DNA of 64,000 nt from Periweissella ghanensis (GCF_918814755.1 NZ_CAKKNT010000002.1:1-64000); one strand, 5' to 3'. Positions 34,688-44,761 are shown, numbered from the stretch's first letter. Notes: generated by a model not told the origin, from the letters alone. Program-made: numbers and translations.

Positions 34688-35474
34688 TTAATGCCTCCGT
34701 AAATTTTATTGGAGCTTCAAAGTGAATATTGTGCCCAACCCCATCAATAATTTTTAACTGGGCTTGCGGGATTGCCGCCAATAACTTGGTTGCCAATCCT
34801 TGAAATTTAAGATCACGTTGCCCAACCAATAAACTCACCGGCACTGCTAATTGCGCTAAGGCAGGCCAATAATTAGGTTGCGCCCCCGTACCCATATAGC
34901 GTAATGAATTAGCGACATTCTTAGCTTGATGATTAACCCGTTGTTGATGCATAAACGTTTGTTGGACTTTGGGGAGTAATTTTTGACTCGCAAACATCGG
35001 TAAAGCCTCCCACGCTTGTACAAAAGCTTCCATCCCATGAGCTTCAATCCGTTCCGCTTTTTGATTATCCGCAACTTGGCGAGCTGCTCGATCCACGGCA
35101 TCCGCTATTCCCGCCGTCGCCCCTTCTAAAATTAACTGGGCAACTAATTCTGGATATGCTAAAGCAAACCCTAATGCTAAGCGCCCCCCCATTGAATAAC
35201 CAACTAAGTTAACGGGGGGGAATGCTAATGCTTTAAATAACGCCGCCAAGCTTTGCGTTTGGTGTTTCATGTGAAACAAAGTCCCATCTGAAACCACTGG
35301 TGCATCCGGACCAAAGCCAAATAAATTAAGATATACGCACGTTCCGTGAGGTTGAATCTGGGCAAAATCCGCCCCCGTCCCCATAAAGCCGTGTAAAAAG
35401 ACCCACGTTGGCGCCCCACTTCCTATCAGCGTTACTTCATATGGATAGCCATCAACGATTACTTGTTTAATCAT
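34671..35474 (-). CDS. menH: SHCHC synthase (menaquinone alpha/beta hydrolase)
   Basis: A 267-residue alpha/beta-hydrolase-fold lyase (EC 4.2.99.20) releasing pyruvate from SEPHCHC. It has FLHGFMGTGADF, nucleophile GYSMGGRLAL, and terminal GVGHNIHFEAP. I start at ATG 35474 (MIKQVIVDG): it follows AAGGCGG and overlaps the menD stop by 8 bases, whereas the longer frame lies inside menD. A parS-like palindrome (35263-35278) falls within the coding sequence at codons for CLFHMKHQ. Confidence 0.9.
   Translation of the reverse strand: MIKQVIVDGYPYEVTLIGSGAPTWVFLHGFMGTGADFAQIQPHGTCVYLNLFGFGPDAPVVSDGTLFHMKHQTQSLAALFKALAFPPVNLVGYSMGGRLALGFALAYPELVAQLILEGATAGIADAVDRAARQVADNQKAERIEAHGMEAFVQAWEALPMFASQKLLPKVQQTFMHQQRVNHQAKNVANSLRYMGTGAQPNYWPALAQLAVPVSLLVGQRDLKFQGLATKLLAAIPQAQLKIIDGVGHNIHFEAPIKFTEALNALND
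35263..35278. promoter_or_regulatory. parS-like site 2
   Basis: TGTTTCATGTGAAACA, a perfect palindrome apart from the central pair and one base from the ParB consensus, inside menH and 1.7 kb from site 1. Confidence 0.8.
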
Positions 35475-37152
35475 TAAAAGCCGCCTTAATTTGATCAATT
35501 AACTGACGGTGGTCACCCACATTTTTATCACGATCACTCTTAATTTCAACAATTTTAAGTTTATCAGCGGGTACACTAACCGTTTGTGCTAATTGTTCTT
35601 TACTCGTAATTTGAACATATTCGGCATCGTATAAGGCCGCAATCTTTTCAATTGATAAGTTCAATGGTGTTCCAAACATTGGTTCAAAATAATCTTTAGC
35701 CGCAGCTTGTGGTAAGAATGAGAAAATCCCCCCACCATTATTATTGACGACCATAATCGTCATTGGCCGGCCCGTTTGTTGAGCTAACATCAAACCATTC
35801 ATATCATGGAAGAGGGTTAAATCCCCTGTCAATAAGTATGCTGGATTGCCACTCATCGCCATCCCAAAAGCACTTGAAACAGTCCCGTCAATTCCATTAG
35901 CCCCACGATTAGCAAAGGCCCGCACTGGATTACGCGGCACAAAATAATTATCCATATCCCGAATTGGCATCGAATTAGCAATAAAAATTTCCGCTCCATA
36001 TGGTAAGGCTTGCAAGGCCACTGGTAGGGTTGCTTCACTAAATTCAGCCTGGGCCACTGTGTTATTTAACGTTGCTTTGACTTGTAACCAAGCATTACCA
36101 AATGGATTTTCATCCGGACGATCACCTAACGTTTGCATCGCTTCAAGTAACGTTTCTTCATCACAGTTCAAAGTTAATTTAGCATAGCGCGTGTAGTCAT
36201 GCCCGACCGCTTCTTCACCAACTTGGACTAAGGTTACGTTATTTTGTTTTAACCAACCACTCACCCGGGCTGAAACTGGGGTGCCACCAAAACGAAAGAC
36301 GACATCTGGCACTAAATCTTCGCTAATTACATCAGCTTCAAGTAAGGCATCAATTCCGTTAATGGCCCACTTATTTGGCCGGACACTACTCAAAACATCC
36401 GCTAAAACGGGGACTTTTAATAAGTCTGCTAAATCACGCATCAAGACCGCTTTAGTATCCATGCGCCCTTCAGTTGGTCCCGCCAATAACATCACTTTCC
36501 CCGTTTTCATCAACGTTACAAATTCTTCGACGTTATTAGCTCTAGGTGTGCGGGCACTTGCCAAAATATTATGCTTAGTAACGTTTGGCCATGCTTCACC
36601 CAAATCAGGCATCAATGGTTTCCGCAATGGCAAGTTAATTTGTACTACCCCAGCTGGAGCTGTAGCGGCAATATTAACTAATTGTTGGACGTGGTAATCA
36701 ATATATTCCGTGACATTGGTCCCATCATCTTGCAACGTAATTTGCGCAAAGTCTTTGGCATGGGTGCCATACATTTTAACTTGATCAATCGTTTGAGCAG
36801 CGCCAATATTTTGTAATTCTTGTGGCCGATCGGTGGTTAACACAATCAATGGTACATGGGCAATCTTGGCTTCCGCCACCGCTGGAAAGTAGTTCGCCGT
36901 CGCCGTCCCTGATGTTGCTAATAAAACGACGGGCCATGATTTTGTCTTGGCTAGCCCAAGGGCAAAGAAACCCGCTGAGCGTTCATCAACGTCAATCGTA
37001 ATGCGAATATTGGCATCGTTGTGGGCCAATTCAGCCAATAATAAAGCGATTGGGGTCGTTCGTGAACCAGGTGACACGACAAAATCGCGGACCCCTTGGG
37101 CGACTAAGGCCATCAATAAGTGTTTAATGTTATTTGTTAAGGTTGCGTTCAT
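35467..37152 (-). CDS. menD: SEPHCHC synthase (thiamine-diphosphate enzyme)
   Basis: A 561-residue ThDP enzyme (EC 2.2.1.9) adding the succinyl semialdehyde unit of 2-oxoglutarate to isochorismate. DFVVSPGSRTTPIALLLAE at the start, DVDERSAGFFALG with the ThDP-activating Glu region, and the metal-binding GDLTLFHDMNGL plus NNNGGGIFSFLPQ are typical of MenD. It starts after AAAGGAT, four bases past menF. 2-Oxoglutarate as substrate is notable in an organism that probably lacks a full citrate cycle. Confidence 0.95.
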   Translation of the reverse strand: MNATLTNNIKHLLMALVAQGVRDFVVSPGSRTTPIALLLAELAHNDANIRITIDVDERSAGFFALGLAKTKSWPVVLLATSGTATANYFPAVAEAKIAHVPLIVLTTDRPQELQNIGAAQTIDQVKMYGTHAKDFAQITLQDDGTNVTEYIDYHVQQLVNIAATAPAGVVQINLPLRKPLMPDLGEAWPNVTKHNILASARTPRANNVEEFVTLMKTGKVMLLAGPTEGRMDTKAVLMRDLADLLKVPVLADVLSSVRPNKWAINGIDALLEADVISEDLVPDVVFRFGGTPVSARVSGWLKQNNVTLVQVGEEAVGHDYTRYAKLTLNCDEETLLEAMQTLGDRPDENPFGNAWLQVKATLNNTVAQAEFSEATLPVALQALPYGAEIFIANSMPIRDMDNYFVPRNPVRAFANRGANGIDGTVSSAFGMAMSGNPAYLLTGDLTLFHDMNGLMLAQQTGRPMTIMVVNNNGGGIFSFLPQAAAKDYFEPMFGTPLNLSIEKIAALYDAEYVQITSKEQLAQTVSVPADKLKIVEIKSDRDKNVGDHRQLIDQIKAAFND

Positions 37153-37156
37153 AATT

Positions 37157-38302
37157 TTATCCTTTCAGTAAGTTCATCATTGGCAGCATTTTTAAACCTG
37201 TTTCAGCAAATTCTTGGGTAGCATCGGAATCGGCTAAGATACCGGCACCAGCAAATAAATGAGCCGTCTGGTGGTTAATTAACATCGCCCGAATACCGAC
37301 GACAAATTCACCATCCCCATTTGGTAAAACCACCCCAATCGGAGCGGCAAATAAACCACGGGGGGCCAACTCAAGTTGTTTAATCGTCGCCATCGCCCAT
37401 GCCAGTGGCTTACCGCCTAAAGCTGGCGTTGGATGGAGCCGCGTTACCAAATCAAGAATATTAACGGCGGCCGTTAATTGACCGTTAATCGGCGTGTACA
37501 AGTGTTGGACTTGGGGATTTTTCATAATTGTGGGCTTTGTTGGCACGTTTAAAGTAACTAAATCCGCTAAGCGTTCCTTAATCGTATTAACCACATACGC
37601 ATGTTCCAAGCGATTTTTGGCATCGTTGAATAATTCATCCGCTAATTGTTGATCCTCAACCTCATCTGCACTGCGGCGAATGGTCCCAGCTACCCCCGCT
37701 GTTGAAAAAGCGGCGGCCTTAACTTGGACTAGGCGTTCTGGCGTGGCGGAAACAAATAGCTCCCCGGCATGTTTTAACACAAAGTGATAACTATTTGGTT
37801 GTTGGGTATTTAAATCCTGTAATAATTGCGCTTCGTTAACCGTGGTTGTTAACTGCAATTGCCGTTGCCGACCAAGGACAACTTTTTGCTTGGTAACATC
37901 CGTTTGCATCGTCGTAATGGCATGCTCAATGCGTTCAACCCAGGTCGTATCATCATGCTGACTCGCAATTGCCGCTTGATTAGCATGCGTAATAGTCGGC
38001 CAACTTGCCATCGGCTGCCCCCAGGTTTTAGCTTGATTAACTTCATACACAACCGCTGGCGCGACAAAGTAACCGGCCATGATGCTCGTGGTCGTGACTT
38101 GTTTATCAAATGGTAATCCACCAAATACGGGTTGCTTTTGCTCACGCAACCACGCTTTAACTACACTGGCATCGCCACTATTTAACGCTGCTTCAACGCC
38201 AAAACCAAAATATACCTGCTGTTTATCCGCACTCGCAAAATAAACCGCATCATCGGCTTGGGCAAATTGTGCATATAGTTGTTGTTTTGTTGGAAAACTC
38301 AT
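37157..38302 (-). CDS. menF: Isochorismate synthase
   Basis: A 381-residue chorismate-utilising enzyme (EC 5.4.4.2) converting chorismate to isochorismate, the entry to menaquinone. The C-terminal domain has VAGTIRRSADEVEDQ, HAYVVNTIKERL, TPINGQL and LHPTPALGGKP. The short variable N-terminal region fits MenF/EntC rather than anthranilate synthase, and no glutamine amidotransferase is adjacent. First gene of menF-menD-menH-menC, starting after GAAGAGA. menB, menE, menA and ubiE are not in the window, so the pathway is completed elsewhere or depends on an outside precursor. Confidence 0.9.
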   Translation of the reverse strand: MSFPTKQQLYAQFAQADDAVYFASADKQQVYFGFGVEAALNSGDASVVKAWLREQKQPVFGGLPFDKQVTTTSIMAGYFVAPAVVYEVNQAKTWGQPMASWPTITHANQAAIASQHDDTTWVERIEHAITTMQTDVTKQKVVLGRQRQLQLTTTVNEAQLLQDLNTQQPNSYHFVLKHAGELFVSATPERLVQVKAAAFSTAGVAGTIRRSADEVEDQQLADELFNDAKNRLEHAYVVNTIKERLADLVTLNVPTKPTIMKNPQVQHLYTPINGQLTAAVNILDLVTRLHPTPALGGKPLAWAMATIKQLELAPRGLFAAPIGVVLPNGDGEFVVGIRAMLINHQTAHLFAGAGILADSDATQEFAETGLKMLPMMNLLKG

Positions 38303-39487
<1,185 letters not shown>

Positions 39488-39536
39488 ACCCCTAACACAT
39501 ATTCATCACTGCCCCCCAAAATTAAATATTACGACT

Positions 39537-39568
39537 AAAAAACGTTAACGAGTTCGTTAACGTTTTTT
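39537..39568 (+). terminator. Terminator of butA
   Basis: AAAAAACGTTAACGA (39537-39551) pairs perfectly with TCGTTAACGTTTTTT (39554-39568). Confidence 0.85.
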
Positions 39569-39645
39569 AATTTTCACTAAAGAAAAATACCAGTAAATAT
39601 ATCAATGCTATACTAAGAAAAACTATTAAAAAGGACCAAAAATTA

Positions 39646-40767
39646 ATGACTGCTTACTCATTTTTAACGCCATTTACTTTTAAGAATGGGGTTACCCTTT
39701 CAAATCGAATTGTGATGGCCCCAATGACTAACTCAGCAAGCTTCTTTGATGGCTCCGTCACTGATGATGAAATTGCCTACTACGCTGCTCGTAATACGGT
39801 TGGTTTACAAATTACTGCTGTTGCGAATGTCGATGCCACCGGTAAAGGTTTTGAAGGCGAACTTTCCGTGGCTGAAGACCGGTTCATTCCTGGTCTTACT
39901 AAATTAGCGAGTGCCATGAAAGCTAACGGTGCCAAAGCCATTTTACAAATTTTTAGTGCCGGCCGCATGACTAATTCAACCATTTTACGGGGCCTTGAAC
40001 CCGTTAGTGCCAGTGCGATTCCAGCTGAAAATCCGCATGCCCAAACGCCCCATGCCCTAACAGAACCTGAAGTTACAGCTTTAATTGCGGCCTTTGGTGA
40101 CGCAACGCGCCGGGCCATTAGTGCCGGTTTTGATGGCGTTGAAATTCACGGAGCCAATACGTACTTACTCCAACAATTCTTCTCACCGCACAGTAACCGC
40201 CGCACTGATCAATGGGGTGGTTCCGTTGAAGCGCGGATGCAACTCGGGCTTGCCGTGATTAAGAGTGTCTTGGCCGCCAAAGCCCAATACGGCGACGACC
40301 AATTCATTGTTGGTTACCGCATTTCACCCGAAGAACCTGAAACACCAGGGATTCGCTTAGATGATACGCTTAAATTTGTTGATGTTTTAGCGGAACAACC
40401 CTTAGATTATTTACACGTTTCAACCCGTAGTTTTGATCAATTACCTTTCCGTGAAGCCACTGATGTAACGACGCCAATTAACGCCCAAATCAAGGCCGTC
40501 CTCAACGACCGGTTACCATTAATTGTTGTTGGTGGGATTCAAAGCCCAGCTGACGTCCAAAATGCCTTAGCGGCGGGTGCTGATTTAACCGCCCTTGGTC
40601 GTGAACTTATTTACGATCCTCAATGGGTTCCCAAAATAATCGCAAACCAAGCTGACACCATTAACTACACCCTTGATCTTAATAACCTCGATGAATTAGT
40701 AATTCCGCGTGGATTTGCATATATTTTACAAACTGTCTTTAAGGGCATGATTGATTTTAAAGATTAA
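39646..40767 (+). CDS. Old-yellow-enzyme-family NADH:flavin oxidoreductase
   Basis: A 373-residue FMN enzyme of the OYE family (YqiG/NemA-like). The barrel start SNRIVMAPMTN, the substrate pair in EIHGANTYLLQQFFSP (His-x-x-Asn), and SNRRTDQWGG are typical. It reduces activated alkenes or nitro compounds with NAD(P)H; the in vivo substrate is unknown. It has none of the iron-sulfur or FAD domains of the longer 2,4-dienoyl-CoA reductases. Monocistronic, with a weak ribosome site (AAAGGA). Confidence 0.87.
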   Translation: MTAYSFLTPFTFKNGVTLSNRIVMAPMTNSASFFDGSVTDDEIAYYAARNTVGLQITAVANVDATGKGFEGELSVAEDRFIPGLTKLASAMKANGAKAILQIFSAGRMTNSTILRGLEPVSASAIPAENPHAQTPHALTEPEVTALIAAFGDATRRAISAGFDGVEIHGANTYLLQQFFSPHSNRRTDQWGGSVEARMQLGLAVIKSVLAAKAQYGDDQFIVGYRISPEEPETPGIRLDDTLKFVDVLAEQPLDYLHVSTRSFDQLPFREATDVTTPINAQIKAVLNDRLPLIVVGGIQSPADVQNALAAGADLTALGRELIYDPQWVPKIIANQADTINYTLDLNNLDELVIPRGFAYILQTVFKGMIDFKD

Positions 40768-40819
40768 CCAGCCCCGTATTTTAAGATGAGCTGTTCATTT
40801 TAAAAACGGACCTTAATTT

Positions 40820-40853
40820 AAAAAAAGTCGACCATTAAATGGTCGACTTTTTT
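40820..40853. terminator. Bidirectional terminator
   Basis: AAAAAAAGTCGACCAT pairs with ATGGTCGACTTTTTT around a three-base loop, between the OYE gene and the convergent membrane-protein gene. Confidence 0.87.
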
Positions 40854-41160
40854 AATGTGCAGTAACAAGCAAAACAATGACTGCGACTGAGATAATTAAA
40901 CGAATTACATGATGTTGCCAGTGAAAAAAGGTTGTTAAGCCACGATATAATGCTAAGAGTTGATACGCAATAATTGCTGCAATTGCCACAATCGTAAATA
41001 GTTGCCAATTAGCGAAAAACGCACTAATTAACGTAATTAAACTAACCATAATATGGATAATATACAATTTATTTTCTTCTTTAATTAACACTTGAAAACC
41101 AGCAAATAACATTAACAATGCATATAAGCCAATTAAAATTCGTAACATTAACATGGCCAT
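40852..41160 (-). CDS. Small membrane protein, 102 residues
   Basis: A hydrophobic protein with about four membrane segments (LRILIGLYALLMLFAGF, IIHIMVSLITLISAFF, LFTIVAIAAIIAYQLL, LIISVAVIVLLVT) joined by short basic loops. I start at ATG 41160 (MAMLML), after GGCGGG and one base past the MerR stop codon; the longer frame runs through the MerR gene. It is co-transcribed with the MerR regulator. I do not recognise the family; it may be linked to the electrophile or redox response the regulator handles. Confidence 0.75.
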   Translation of the reverse strand: MAMLMLRILIGLYALLMLFAGFQVLIKEENKLYIIHIMVSLITLISAFFANWQLFTIVAIAAIIAYQLLALYRGLTTFFHWQHHVIRLIISVAVIVLLVTAH

Positions 41161-41161
41161 T

Positions 41162-41602
41162 TTATTCACCCGCCTTAACGAATTTAATATCCGGATCAAA
41201 GATTGATAAATCAAAGTTATCTTTGACATATTCTTCCGTTCCCATATCGCAAGCAACTTGATAATATTGCACTTTTCGCTTAAGTTTTTCAATATTTTGT
41301 TTTTGTTGTTCAATGCGTTCTTGGGCTAAAATTACTTGCCGTTCAAAAAATTCTAAGCGCCCCGCTAAAGTGGCATCCCCCTCTTGGGTCATCTCAACAA
41401 ACTGGCGAATTTCTTCTAATTCTAATCCCGATTGCTTTAAACAAATAATTAATGACACAAAATCCAAATCATCTTCGGAAAAGGCCCGCCGACCAGCTGG
41501 ATCACGTTTAACAAACGGCATTAAGCCTTGTTTATCGTAAAAACGAAGTGTAAATGGTGAGATATTAAATTTTTTTGATACTTCACTAATTGAGTATGTC
41601 AT
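41162..41602 (-). CDS. MerR-family regulator (AdhR/NmlR-like)
   Basis: A 146-residue regulator with the MerR winged helix at the N terminus (YSISEVSKKFNISPFTLRFYDKQGL), a long dimerisation coil (about 75-115) and a short C-terminal region with one cysteine (ACDMG, about C117). The short length and single cysteine fit the AdhR/NmlR aldehyde-responsive group, though the cysteine position is not the classic one. It is divergent from two aldo/keto reductases, and the intervening promoter has the diagnostic 19-bp spacer with a dyad, so it probably activates them. Confidence 0.87.
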   Translation of the reverse strand: MTYSISEVSKKFNISPFTLRFYDKQGLMPFVKRDPAGRRAFSEDDLDFVSLIICLKQSGLELEEIRQFVEMTQEGDATLAGRLEFFERQVILAQERIEQQKQNIEKLKRKVQYYQVACDMGTEEYVKDNFDLSIFDPDIKFVKAGE

Positions 41603-41694
41603 GTCTAACCTTCCCCTTTTTGGTTAATTAGTCGCCAGTGATTACCCGAAAATTCTTATATTTTTACTAACTTAAAAATAGTTTACCACTTATC

Positions 41695-41725
41695 TTGACT
41701 TAGATATATGTCTAAGTTGTACTAT
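41695..41725 (+). promoter_or_regulatory. MerR-type promoter with 19-bp spacer
   Basis: TTGACT (41695-41700), exactly 19 bases, TACTAT (41720-41725). The spacer holds the dyad ACTTAGA-N6-TCTAAGT (41698-41717). Overlong spacers with an internal dyad are the mark of MerR-activated promoters. Confidence 0.85.
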
Positions 41726-41789
41726 TAAGCTAGTGCTTAAAAATAAATAAATTACAGCACATAAACGAATAATAATGGAGGATTTAACA

Positions 41790-42743
41790 ATGCGCGAATT
41801 TAAAATTGGTAACACAGATTTTAAAGCTTCAGCAGTTGCGCTTGGAATAATGCGGATGGAAGCTTTAAGCGCTGACGCCGCTGCCAAGACCTTAGAAACT
41901 GCCTTTGACGCCGGCATTAATTTTATTGATTCTGCTGACATCTACGGAAATGGTGCTTCAGAAAAGGTTTTCAAGGAAGCCTTGGCTAAGTCTAGCATCA
42001 ATCGTGACCAATTATTCATTCAATCAAAAGGCGGAATTGTCTTAGATCAAGCCCGTAGTCACGGTAGCTTTGTCTTTGGTAAACGCTATGACTTCTCAAA
42101 ACAACACATTCTTGACAGTGTCGATGGTATCTTAGAGCGCCTTGGCGTTGATTACCTTGACTCATTCTTACTCCACCGTCCTGATCCACTAATGGAACCA
42201 GCAGAAGTTGCCGAAGCCTTCGACAAACTTCAAGCGAGTGGTAAAGTTCGTCACTTTGGGGTTTCTAACTTCAATCCCCAACAAGTCGACTTAGTTCAAA
42301 ATGCGATTAACCAAAAATTAATCATTAACCAACTTCAATTTAGTATCATGCACTCCGGGATGATTGACCGCGGCATGCACACTAACATGGCTGATGAACG
42401 TAGTATTTCACACGATGGTGGTATTCTTGAATACTCACGCCTTCACGATATGACCATCCAAGCGTGGTCACCATACCAATTTGGTTTCTTCGGTGGAACT
42501 TTCATTGATAACCCTGATTTTGCTGAACTTAATGAATACCTTGGTGAATTAGCTGATAAATATGGGGTTACTAAAAACGCCATTGCCACTGCTTGGATCA
42601 TCCGGATTCCAGCCAACATCCAAGTTATCTTGGGCGCGATGACACCTGCCCACATTATTGAAAATGCTGCCGGGGCGGATATCGAGTTAACGAAACAAGA
42701 ATGGTACAACATTTACTTCGCTGCTGGTAACGATTTACCATAA
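41790..42743 (+). CDS. Aldo/keto reductase (YdhF-like)
   Basis: A 317-residue AKR-fold oxidoreductase with the catalytic tetrad recognisable: Asp and Tyr in DSADIYGNGASE, Lys in QSKGGI and His in LLHRPDP. C-terminal AIATAWIIRIPANIQVILGAM fits the YdhF group, NADPH-dependent with no defined substrate. The frame could begin at ATG 41775, but that codon is part of the ribosome site (TGGAGGA), so ATG 41790 (MREFKIGN) is used. First gene after the MerR-type promoter, 31 bases before a second AKR gene. Confidence 0.87.
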   Translation: MREFKIGNTDFKASAVALGIMRMEALSADAAAKTLETAFDAGINFIDSADIYGNGASEKVFKEALAKSSINRDQLFIQSKGGIVLDQARSHGSFVFGKRYDFSKQHILDSVDGILERLGVDYLDSFLLHRPDPLMEPAEVAEAFDKLQASGKVRHFGVSNFNPQQVDLVQNAINQKLIINQLQFSIMHSGMIDRGMHTNMADERSISHDGGILEYSRLHDMTIQAWSPYQFGFFGGTFIDNPDFAELNEYLGELADKYGVTKNAIATAWIIRIPANIQVILGAMTPAHIIENAAGADIELTKQEWYNIYFAAGNDLP

Positions 42744-42774
42744 GCGCAATTTATTAAAATAACGAGGTAGAGAA

Positions 42775-43638
42775 ATGTCTGAAGATTTTACAATTACATC
42801 AACCGTTACTTTAAACAACGGTGTTGAAATGGAACGCTTTGGTTTAGGAGTTTGGCAAGCTGAAAACGGTGAAGCGACACCAGCTGTTGCTGCGGCCATC
42901 AAAAACGGTTACCGTTTAATTGATACTGCCAAAGCATACGGTAACGAAGCCGACGTTCGCACCGGGATTGAACAAGGGATTGCTGAAGCCGGGATTTCAC
43001 GTGAAGATTTATTCATCACCACTAAGCTTGCTAATCCTGATCACGGTTACGACTCAACTTTAGCTAACTTTGAAGGTAGCCTTGAACGCCTTGGTTTAGA
43101 CTATGTTGACCTTTACTTAATTCACTGGCCCGTGACTGGTAAGTACAAGGATACTTGGAAGGCCATGGAAAAAATCTATGACCAAGGTTTAGCTAAAGCG
43201 ATTGGAGTATGTAACTTTAACCAAGAAACGATGGAAGATTTGTTGACTGATGCTAACATCGTCCCAGCCGTTGACCAAATCGAATTGCACCCATTATTGC
43301 AACAACCTGATATGGTGCAATATGCTGACGATCACAACATCCACTTGGAAGCATGGTCACCCCTTGGTGGTGGTAAGGTTCTTAACAATCCTGTTATCGG
43401 CCAAATCGCTGCCAAATATGGTAAATCAGCCGCACAAATTTTAATTCGTTGGAGTCTTCAAATGGGCTTTACAGTTATTCCAAAGTCTGTCCACGAACAA
43501 CGGATTATCGAAAATGCGCAAGTCTTTGATTTTGCTTTAAGTAAAGAAGACATGGACTTAATTGCCACTTTAGATGAACACTACCGTACAAGTTACTGGT
43601 TAACAAGCTTTGACTGGTACACTGGCGATGCTAAATAA
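42775..43638 (+). CDS. Aldo/keto reductase (diketogluconate-reductase/YvgN-like)
   Basis: A 287-residue AKR5-type enzyme with Asp and Tyr in IDTAKAYGNE, Lys in TTKLAN and His in LIHWPV; AQILIRWSLQMGFTVIPKS and the cofactor loop EQRIIENAQVFDF are typical. Members such as YvgN reduce methylglyoxal and other aldehydes with NADPH. It is co-transcribed with the previous AKR under the MerR-type promoter, pointing to aldehyde detoxification. Strong terminator follows. Confidence 0.9.
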   Translation: MSEDFTITSTVTLNNGVEMERFGLGVWQAENGEATPAVAAAIKNGYRLIDTAKAYGNEADVRTGIEQGIAEAGISREDLFITTKLANPDHGYDSTLANFEGSLERLGLDYVDLYLIHWPVTGKYKDTWKAMEKIYDQGLAKAIGVCNFNQETMEDLLTDANIVPAVDQIELHPLLQQPDMVQYADDHNIHLEAWSPLGGGKVLNNPVIGQIAAKYGKSAAQILIRWSLQMGFTVIPKSVHEQRIIENAQVFDFALSKEDMDLIATLDEHYRTSYWLTSFDWYTGDAK

Positions 43639-43675
43639 TTAGCCCACTACTTATATTTCTATTTCAATTCAATTC

Positions 43676-43708
43676 AAAAAACGGTCGCTCAGCTGAGCGA
43701 CCGTTTTT
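43676..43708 (+). terminator. Terminator of the AKR operon
   Basis: AAAAACGGTCGCTCAG pairs with CTGAGCGACCGTTTTT with almost no loop; also usable by the convergent ribB gene. Confidence 0.87.
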
Positions 43709-43742
43709 ATTTCTATACTAAGATAAATGGCTAATTAAAAAA

Positions 43743-44414
43743 TTATTTAACGGCTAAAACATCAGCGGCTTGCGCAATGTTGTTAGCGTCCATGTATTCA
43801 ATAATTTGGGCAATCGTGATGTATGGAATGTTTAATTTTTCAGCTAAAACAAATAAATCATCACGTTGAGCCATGTGACCATCTTCACCGAGGACTTCAA
43901 TGATAATGGCAGCTGGTTGTGAACCGGCAAGTAATGCTAAGTCAACCCCAGCTTCAGTGTGACCAATCCGTTCGCGTAAACCTTGAGGCTTAGCAATCAA
44001 TGGTTGGATATGACCTGGACGGTTAAAGTCAGTGGCTTGCGCATTCACATCAGCAATGTGGTTAATTGAGGCGGCCCGATCAAAGGCTGAAACTCCAGTC
44101 GTAACACCAGTGGCTTCAAAGTTACCGTCAACCGTAACTGTAAATGGTGTTTGGTGTGGGTCGGTACTGTTTTCAACCATGTCAGTCAAGTTCAACCGAT
44201 TGGCGATTTCAGTATTAACTGGCACACACATCAAACCATTGGCTTCCTTTAACATTTGGTGAATAACGGCTGGGGTTGCTTCAGATGCCAAGGCAACCAA
44301 ATCACCTTCGTTTTCACGATCCTCGTTATCTGAAAGGATTACAAAACCACCCTTTTTCAACTCTTCAAGTGCTGCTTCAACAGTGCTAAACTCTTTTTCC
44401 AATATCATACCCAT
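43743..44414 (-). CDS. ribB: 3,4-Dihydroxy-2-butanone 4-phosphate synthase (stand-alone)
   Basis: A 223-residue RibB (EC 4.1.99.12) forming the four-carbon unit of riboflavin from ribulose 5-phosphate. The acidic loop DNEDRENEGDL is at 29-39 and RIGHTEAGVDLA carries the catalytic His/Thr/Glu region. In most Firmicutes this domain is fused to GTP cyclohydrolase II as RibBA inside ribGBAH; here it is single-domain and no other rib gene is nearby. I see no FMN riboswitch in the 346 bases upstream. It starts after AAAGAGA. Its product may matter for the flavin-heavy cluster at 54-60 kb, but that is speculation. Confidence 0.9.
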   Translation of the reverse strand: MGMILEKEFSTVEAALEELKKGGFVILSDNEDRENEGDLVALASEATPAVIHQMLKEANGLMCVPVNTEIANRLNLTDMVENSTDPHQTPFTVTVDGNFEATGVTTGVSAFDRAASINHIADVNAQATDFNRPGHIQPLIAKPQGLRERIGHTEAGVDLALLAGSQPAAIIIEVLGEDGHMAQRDDLFVLAEKLNIPYITIAQIIEYMDANNIAQAADVLAVK

Positions 44415-44656
44415 CCATTCTCTTTAATTTATTATAGTTCGTTAACAAGACCAATTATATATCAATAAATTTTTTATTACAACTTTTTTATTCAATTTCT
44501 TAATTAAAATATGGTTATAACCTTTAAATGTTCGTGTTTAACTTTTATTTTTATATCTTATATTGTAACAAGTATCATTATAAATTTTAATCCATATTCC
44601 ATCATAATTACCTTTTTTACAGTTGTCTAGTGGTTTCACCTTACATATTCAAGTAA

Positions 44657-44695
44657 TAAAAAAGAGTGTGACCAACGACTTAGGCCACACTCCCT
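44657..44695 (-). terminator. Terminator of the MIP channel gene, within the 44415-44761 gap
   Basis: GAGTGTGACC (44664-44673) pairs with GGCCACACTC (44683-44692) and is followed on the minus strand by a U run. The GAGTGTGAC arm matches the outer arm of repeat copy C. The rest of the gap (44415-44656) is very AT-rich and shows no gene or riboswitch. Confidence 0.78.
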
Positions 44696-44761
44696 TAATA
44701 CTACTTATTCTAATCATTCGCACTCTCTCAATACGAATAGTTATTAACTACAGTTGCCGAC

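Noticed and set aside
44415-44656. FMN riboswitch ahead of ribB
   Set aside because: The region is very AT-rich and none of the conserved RFN helices could be found.
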